Part shown: positions 12,220 to 14,956 of the stretch, one piece after another
Position numbering within the stretch: position 1 is the stretch's first letter
Layout of the letters: every line of letters begins with the position of its first letter
Assembly (NCBI GenBank): GCA_028718065.1
Contig: JAQUMP010000019.1
Location: 1-14,956, forward strand
DNA length: 14,956 nucleotides
Origin: Chitinivibrionales bacterium
Lineage (GTDB): Bacteria > Fibrobacterota > Chitinivibrionia > Chitinivibrionales > FEN-1185
Direction: 5' to 3'
Position numbers and translations under genes: made by a program
The notes under the pieces: generated by a model
Seen by the model: the letters and a program-made list of their open reading frames with translations, nothing else
Told to the model about the DNA's origin: nothing
The model's database searches: none

Positions 12220-12600
12220 ATGAATGCAACCGCTGTTTTATGTCTAATCGGCATAACGGCCGGATTGACGTCCGGTTTTTTCGGCATCGGGGGCGGCATT
12301 ATCATTATCCCGGCCCTGGTTTACTTTGCGGGGTATTCGCAAACCGGCGCCATCGGCACGAGTCTGGCGATTCTGCTGCCGCCGGTGGGGCTGATGGCCA
12401 CCATCGAATATTACCGGCACGGGCAGGTTAACCTCCGGGCCGCCCTTATTATCGCCGCCTGTCTTTTTGTAACGGCCTGGATCAGCTCTATCTTCGCCGT
12501 CAAGCTGCCGCAAACCACTCTCAAATTCATGTTCGGTGTTTTTATCACGGTCATCGGTGTTTACATCACGGTTACATCGGGAATAGTTTTATTTAAATGA
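12220..12600 (+). CDS. Half-size TauE/SafE-family membrane protein
   Basis: This 126-residue membrane protein corresponds to one half of the usual TauE/SafE exporter of about 250 residues. The family motif TSGFFGIGGGIIIIPAL is at residues 17-33, GAIGTSLAILLPPVGL follows at about 43-58, and EYYRHGQVNLRAALII at 62-77. Three further hydrophobic segments run to the end. Family members export sulfite, sulfoacetate or related anions. A half-size protein would need to form a dimer, like the two repeats of the full-length protein. It begins 48 bases after the HIT gene with CAGGAGC 8-14 bases before the ATG, and its reading frame is clean, so it looks like a genuine short protein and not a fragment. 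The transported substrate is unknown. Confidence 0.85.
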   Translation: MNATAVLCLIGITAGLTSGFFGIGGGIIIIPALVYFAGYSQTGAIGTSLAILLPPVGLMATIEYYRHGQVNLRAALIIAACLFVTAWISSIFAVKLPQTTLKFMFGVFITVIGVYITVTSGIVLFK

Positions 12601-12641
12601 TCCTGGAAGATTACTTTTCAGGGCACAAATATTCGGCGGCG

Positions 12642-12650
12642 TGGTATACT
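12642..12650 (+). promoter_or_regulatory. Extended -10 promoter for the methyltransferase gene
   Basis: TGGTATACT fits the extended -10 consensus (TGnTATAAT). No convincing -35 lies 17 bases upstream. Predicted transcription starts near 12657, only about 7 bases before the ATG at 12664, so the mRNA would be almost leaderless; no Shine-Dalgarno sequence is present there. Confidence 0.5.
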
Positions 12651-12663
12651 TTCAAAATCAATC

Positions 12664-13701
12664 ATGACTATCCCCGCGCTTAATCATGTCTCGCAGGAGC
12701 AGGAGCTCGCGCTTTTTTTAAACGCGCTCGGGCTTACTTTGCCCTCAACCGGAAACGGCGGCGCCGACGGCTACGTTACCGCGCCGCTGGGGCCGGCGGC
12801 CGGCGCGGCATTTGAAAGCCGCGACAATAAGGCCGCGTTTCTCGGCTACCGGCTGGCGGGGAAAATTTATCCGCTCTCGATCCATTTTCTCTGCGGTCAA
12901 ACAAAAATTCTCTTCGGCCATTCAACCTTATTGCTCGATTCTTACGGGGGCGATTCCGCCATACTACCCGCGTTGCGCGCGGCCGTTGAGAATTTTTTTT
13001 CGCAAAATCCCGATGCAACCCTGCGCGCCCTGGAACCTTCCTGGGCGGATCTTCCCCTGCACGGGCAGATTGACAAAAGAATTTTATGGCACCAGGAACC
13101 AGCCTTGAATGTGGCAATCGAGCTCTTTAAAAAAACGCTGGGCGCCGTGCCGATAATTCCCTTGCTGCCGAGCGTTTATTCATACAACAATCCGTATGTT
13201 GAGGCCCTTTTAGAGGTGGGTTTTTCGCGCCTGAGCCGCCCCGAAAACATTCTGGTGCTCGGCAGCGGCGCCGGGCTCGACGCCGCCTTAAATGCCCTGC
13301 GCTACCGCGTGCCGGTGCATGCCACGGACATTAATCCGCTGGCCGTTTTAAATACGCAGATCGCCGCGCGCCGCTGCGGCGTGGAGGCGCTCGTGCGCGC
13401 CTGGGTCTGCGACGGGGTGGTTGACATACAAGAAAAATACGACGCCGTTTTTTTTGAAGCGCCCCTGGTAACCGCAATCGCCTCCCAGACCGACGCCAAC
13501 CGCTTCGACCATTACGGCCAACTCCTGCGCCGCGTACTCGCCGACCTCCCGGCGCATTTAAATCCAAACGGGCGCATGTATTTAATGTCGTTGCCGGATA
13601 TTTCGCCCTTTATGCCCGGTCGCGGACTTACTGCTGCGTCCTTGAGGGTTTTTAGTCCCAAAACCCCCGTTGCGATCCATGAAATTAGCCTGGAAAAATA
13701 G
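12664..13701 (+). CDS. SAM-dependent methyltransferase, small/PrmA-like fold
   Basis: The 345-residue protein has a class I Rossmann methyltransferase domain in its C-terminal half. Motif I is ILVLGSGAGLDAAL at residues 196-209, the acidic end of strand 2 is HATDINPLAVLNTQIAARR at 219-237, and AWVCDG at 246-251 fits motif III. The strand 4 motif is DAVFFEAPL at 260-268, where NPPY is usual in N-methyltransferases. This EAPL variant argues against assigning HemK, RsmC or TrmN activity. The N-terminal 160 residues (for example ILFGHSTLLLDSYGGDSAILPALRA) have no domain I recognise and may bind the substrate. Substrate unknown: protein, RNA or a small molecule are all possible. No Shine-Dalgarno sequence precedes the start, and the promoter call suggests a nearly leaderless mRNA. 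Confidence 0.75.
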   Translation: MTIPALNHVSQEQELALFLNALGLTLPSTGNGGADGYVTAPLGPAAGAAFESRDNKAAFLGYRLAGKIYPLSIHFLCGQTKILFGHSTLLLDSYGGDSAILPALRAAVENFFSQNPDATLRALEPSWADLPLHGQIDKRILWHQEPALNVAIELFKKTLGAVPIIPLLPSVYSYNNPYVEALLEVGFSRLSRPENILVLGSGAGLDAALNALRYRVPVHATDINPLAVLNTQIAARRCGVEALVRAWVCDGVVDIQEKYDAVFFEAPLVTAIASQTDANRFDHYGQLLRRVLADLPAHLNPNGRMYLMSLPDISPFMPGRGLTAASLRVFSPKTPVAIHEISLEK

Positions 13702-13763
13702 AGCCGCCCCTAAAACCCGGCGCAAAGTAAATTTTTTACGATTTAAAACGAAATTTCATTGCT

Positions 13764-14120
13764 ATGGCCGATCTTCCAAAATCTTTTTTTGAACTTATCG
13801 CCTTTTCCGAGCGGCCCGTGCTGGTGGATTTCTGGGCCGTGTGGTGCGGTCCCTGCCGCATGGTAAGCCCGATCGTGCAGCAAATCGCCAGAGAATATGC
13901 GGGGCGCCTTCTTACAATAAAAGTAAATATCGACGAAAAACAGGAGATTGCCGCGCGCTACCAGATAGCAAGCATTCCAACTATAATGATGTTCTGGAAA
14001 AGCCAACCGATCATGCGCATTATCGGGGTACAGTCGCAGGCGCAAATAAGCCGGCAGATAGAGGACGCCTGGCCGAAAACAACCCCGGGCGGAGGCCCTG
14101 CCGCCACGCCGCCGGGTTAA
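13764..14120 (+). CDS. trxA: Thioredoxin
   Basis: This 118-residue cytoplasmic disulfide reductase has WCGPC at residues 27-31 (Cys28 and Cys31), the preceding VLVDFWAVW strand, and the cis-proline Pro72 in SIPTIMMFW. The order matches classical thioredoxins: PIVQQIAREYAGRL, IKVNID, and the RYQIASIPT turn. Two differences from the typical protein are seen. The usual Gly-rich loop GxxVxxxxGxxxK is altered (SQPIMRIIGVQSQAQ), and there is a C-terminal tail of Pro, Gly and Thr (PKTTPGGGPAATPPG) beyond the last helix. There is no signal peptide. The start is ATG 13764 with no strong Shine-Dalgarno sequence. Its TAA shares the TTAA with the converging ligA stop. It could be a thioredoxin paralogue and not the main TrxA. 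Confidence 0.88.
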   Translation: MADLPKSFFELIAFSERPVLVDFWAVWCGPCRMVSPIVQQIAREYAGRLLTIKVNIDEKQEIAARYQIASIPTIMMFWKSQPIMRIIGVQSQAQISRQIEDAWPKTTPGGGPAATPPG

Positions 14121-14956
14121 ACGCCGCCTTCGAACAGTGCCAAAAAACCCTTCTCGTCCAACACCGGAATGCCCAGCGTTTGCGCTTTGTCAAGTTTGCT
14201 TCCGGCTTCGTCACCCGCAATCACGAAAGACGTTTTTTTGCTTACGGCGGCGCCCACGCGCCCGCCCGCGGCCTCGATGCGCCGTGTCGCTTCCTGCCGC
14301 GTCAGGTGCGGCAGCGCGCCCGTAAGCACGAAGGATTTCCCGCTCAAATGCCCGGCCTTATGCGCCTGTCCGGCCAGGCCCGCGCAATAAACGCCGCGGC
14401 TGCGCAGGCTTTCGCACAACGCCCGGTTTTCGGGCCGGTCAAAATAGGCCCGCAGGCTTTCGGCCATGGACGGTCCGATGGTCTCGATGCTTATAAAATC
14501 GTCCGTGCTCATGGTGTAAAGGTCGGCGATGTCCTTGACATTTTGGGCAAGCGTTGCCGCGGCGCGGCTGCCGACCATGCGGATTCCCAGGCCGAAAAGC
14601 AGTTTGTCAAGCGGGCGCTTTTTAGCCAGTTCGACGGCGGTCATAATATTGGCGGCGGATTTTTCGCCCATGCGCGGCAGCGCCGCAAGGTCTTCGGCGC
14701 GCAGGCCAAAGATGTCCGCGGCATTTTTAACCAGGCCGGCCTCAATCAACTGCGCCAGCAGCGCCGGTCCCAGGCCCTCAATGTTCATGGCCCCGCGCGA
14801 TACAAAATGGGTGAGCGCGGCGAAGATTTGCGCCGGGCACGAGGCATTCAGGCAGCGCAGCGCGACCTCGTCGCGCAATTTACTTAAGGCAGAGCCGCAC
14901 GACGGACACGTTTCGGGCGGCGTAAACGGCTTGGCGTCGTGCGGCCGCTCTTCCGT
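14117..14956 (-). CDS. ligA: NAD-dependent DNA ligase LigA, C-terminal part
   Basis: The gene runs off the right edge of the window on the minus strand; 279 codons and the stop are visible. From the window edge the protein reads through a four-Cys zinc finger (CPSCGSAL followed by LRCLNASCPAQ), then the helix-hairpin-helix domain (FVSRGAMNIEGLGPALLAQL, LPRMGEKSAANIMTAVELAK, LGIRMVGSRAAATLAQ) and a C-terminal BRCT domain (GKSFVLTGALP, TRRIEAAGGRVGAAVSKKTSFVIAGDEAGSK). LigA seals nicks in DNA using NAD and is essential for replication and repair. The adenylation domain with the active-site Lys lies outside the window. The BRCT and HhH motifs look intact. A TTG codon at 14878-14876 is internal, not a start. 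The stop overlaps the thioredoxin stop tail to tail. Confidence 0.96.
   Translation of the reverse strand, partial: TEERPHDAKPFTPPETCPSCGSALSKLRDEVALRCLNASCPAQIFAALTHFVSRGAMNIEGLGPALLAQLIEAGLVKNAADIFGLRAEDLAALPRMGEKSAANIMTAVELAKKRPLDKLLFGLGIRMVGSRAAATLAQNVKDIADLYTMSTDDFISIETIGPSMAESLRAYFDRPENRALCESLRSRGVYCAGLAGQAHKAGHLSGKSFVLTGALPHLTRQEATRRIEAAGGRVGAAVSKKTSFVIAGDEAGSKLDKAQTLGIPVLDEKGFLALFEGGV

Noticed and set aside
13841..14887. 348-codon plus-strand open frame over thioredoxin and ligA
   Set aside because: It runs across the real thioredoxin gene in another frame and antisense to ligA; it carries no motif and its composition is that of an antisense shadow.
1..14956. CRISPR array, tRNA or rRNA genes
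   Set aside because: No regularly spaced direct repeats were seen, and apart from tmRNA no structural RNA signature was found on either strand.

Overview
The window is a GC-rich bacterial chromosome segment. The organism is Gram-negative and probably motile: it carries an Mla/Tgt2-type lipid-transport permease, a secreted VWA protein, a lipoprotein, a flagellar rod-like protein and a PilZ c-di-GMP receptor. The tmRNA tag ends in NDYSYAMAA; from memory, AMAA-type tags occur in the Chlorobi/Bacteroidetes (FCB) group. That is the only lineage hint and it is weak. The loose gene order and several unrecognised genes suit an uncultured lineage.

Layout. Bases 1-3147 hold the end of engB, an mlaE-like permease with no mlaF or mlaD beside it, and a 678-residue exported protein (SH3-like, VWA and CsgG/LpoB-like regions). 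Bases 3285-5969 hold unrecognised genes: a lipoprotein, a small helical protein, a 26-codon 3' remnant of a paralogue of that protein, and a frameshifted membrane-protein gene. An AT-rich two-gene cassette (nucleotidyltransferase plus a 67-residue partner) sits between the intact small gene and the remnant. It is framed by a 104-bp repeat and by 7-bp direct repeats, and is the strongest candidate here for an acquired system.

Bases 6026-10508 are mostly housekeeping and metabolism: alanine racemase (alr), a PilZ plus short rod-like gene pair behind a near-consensus sigma-70 promoter, rhamnulokinase (rhaB), a 67-bp palindromic intergenic repeat and endonuclease IV (nfo). Bases 10600-11654 are RNA-rich. 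They hold a 21-residue lysine/alanine peptide with its own promoter and terminator, the complete tmRNA gene with a consensus promoter, and a GIY-YIG nuclease gene directly behind the tmRNA, separated by a hairpin that overlaps the tmRNA 3' end. Bases 11668-14956 hold a HIT-family protein, a half-size TauE/SafE protein, a methyltransferase whose promoter predicts an almost leaderless mRNA, a thioredoxin, and the C-terminal part of NAD-dependent DNA ligase (ligA), which converges on the thioredoxin gene and shares a TTAA with it.

The genes do not form one pathway. Apparent co-transcription units are engB-mlaE-VWA, lipoprotein-small helical protein, nucleotidyltransferase-partner and PilZ-rod. 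No rRNA, tRNA, CRISPR array or recognisable insertion-sequence transposase was seen.
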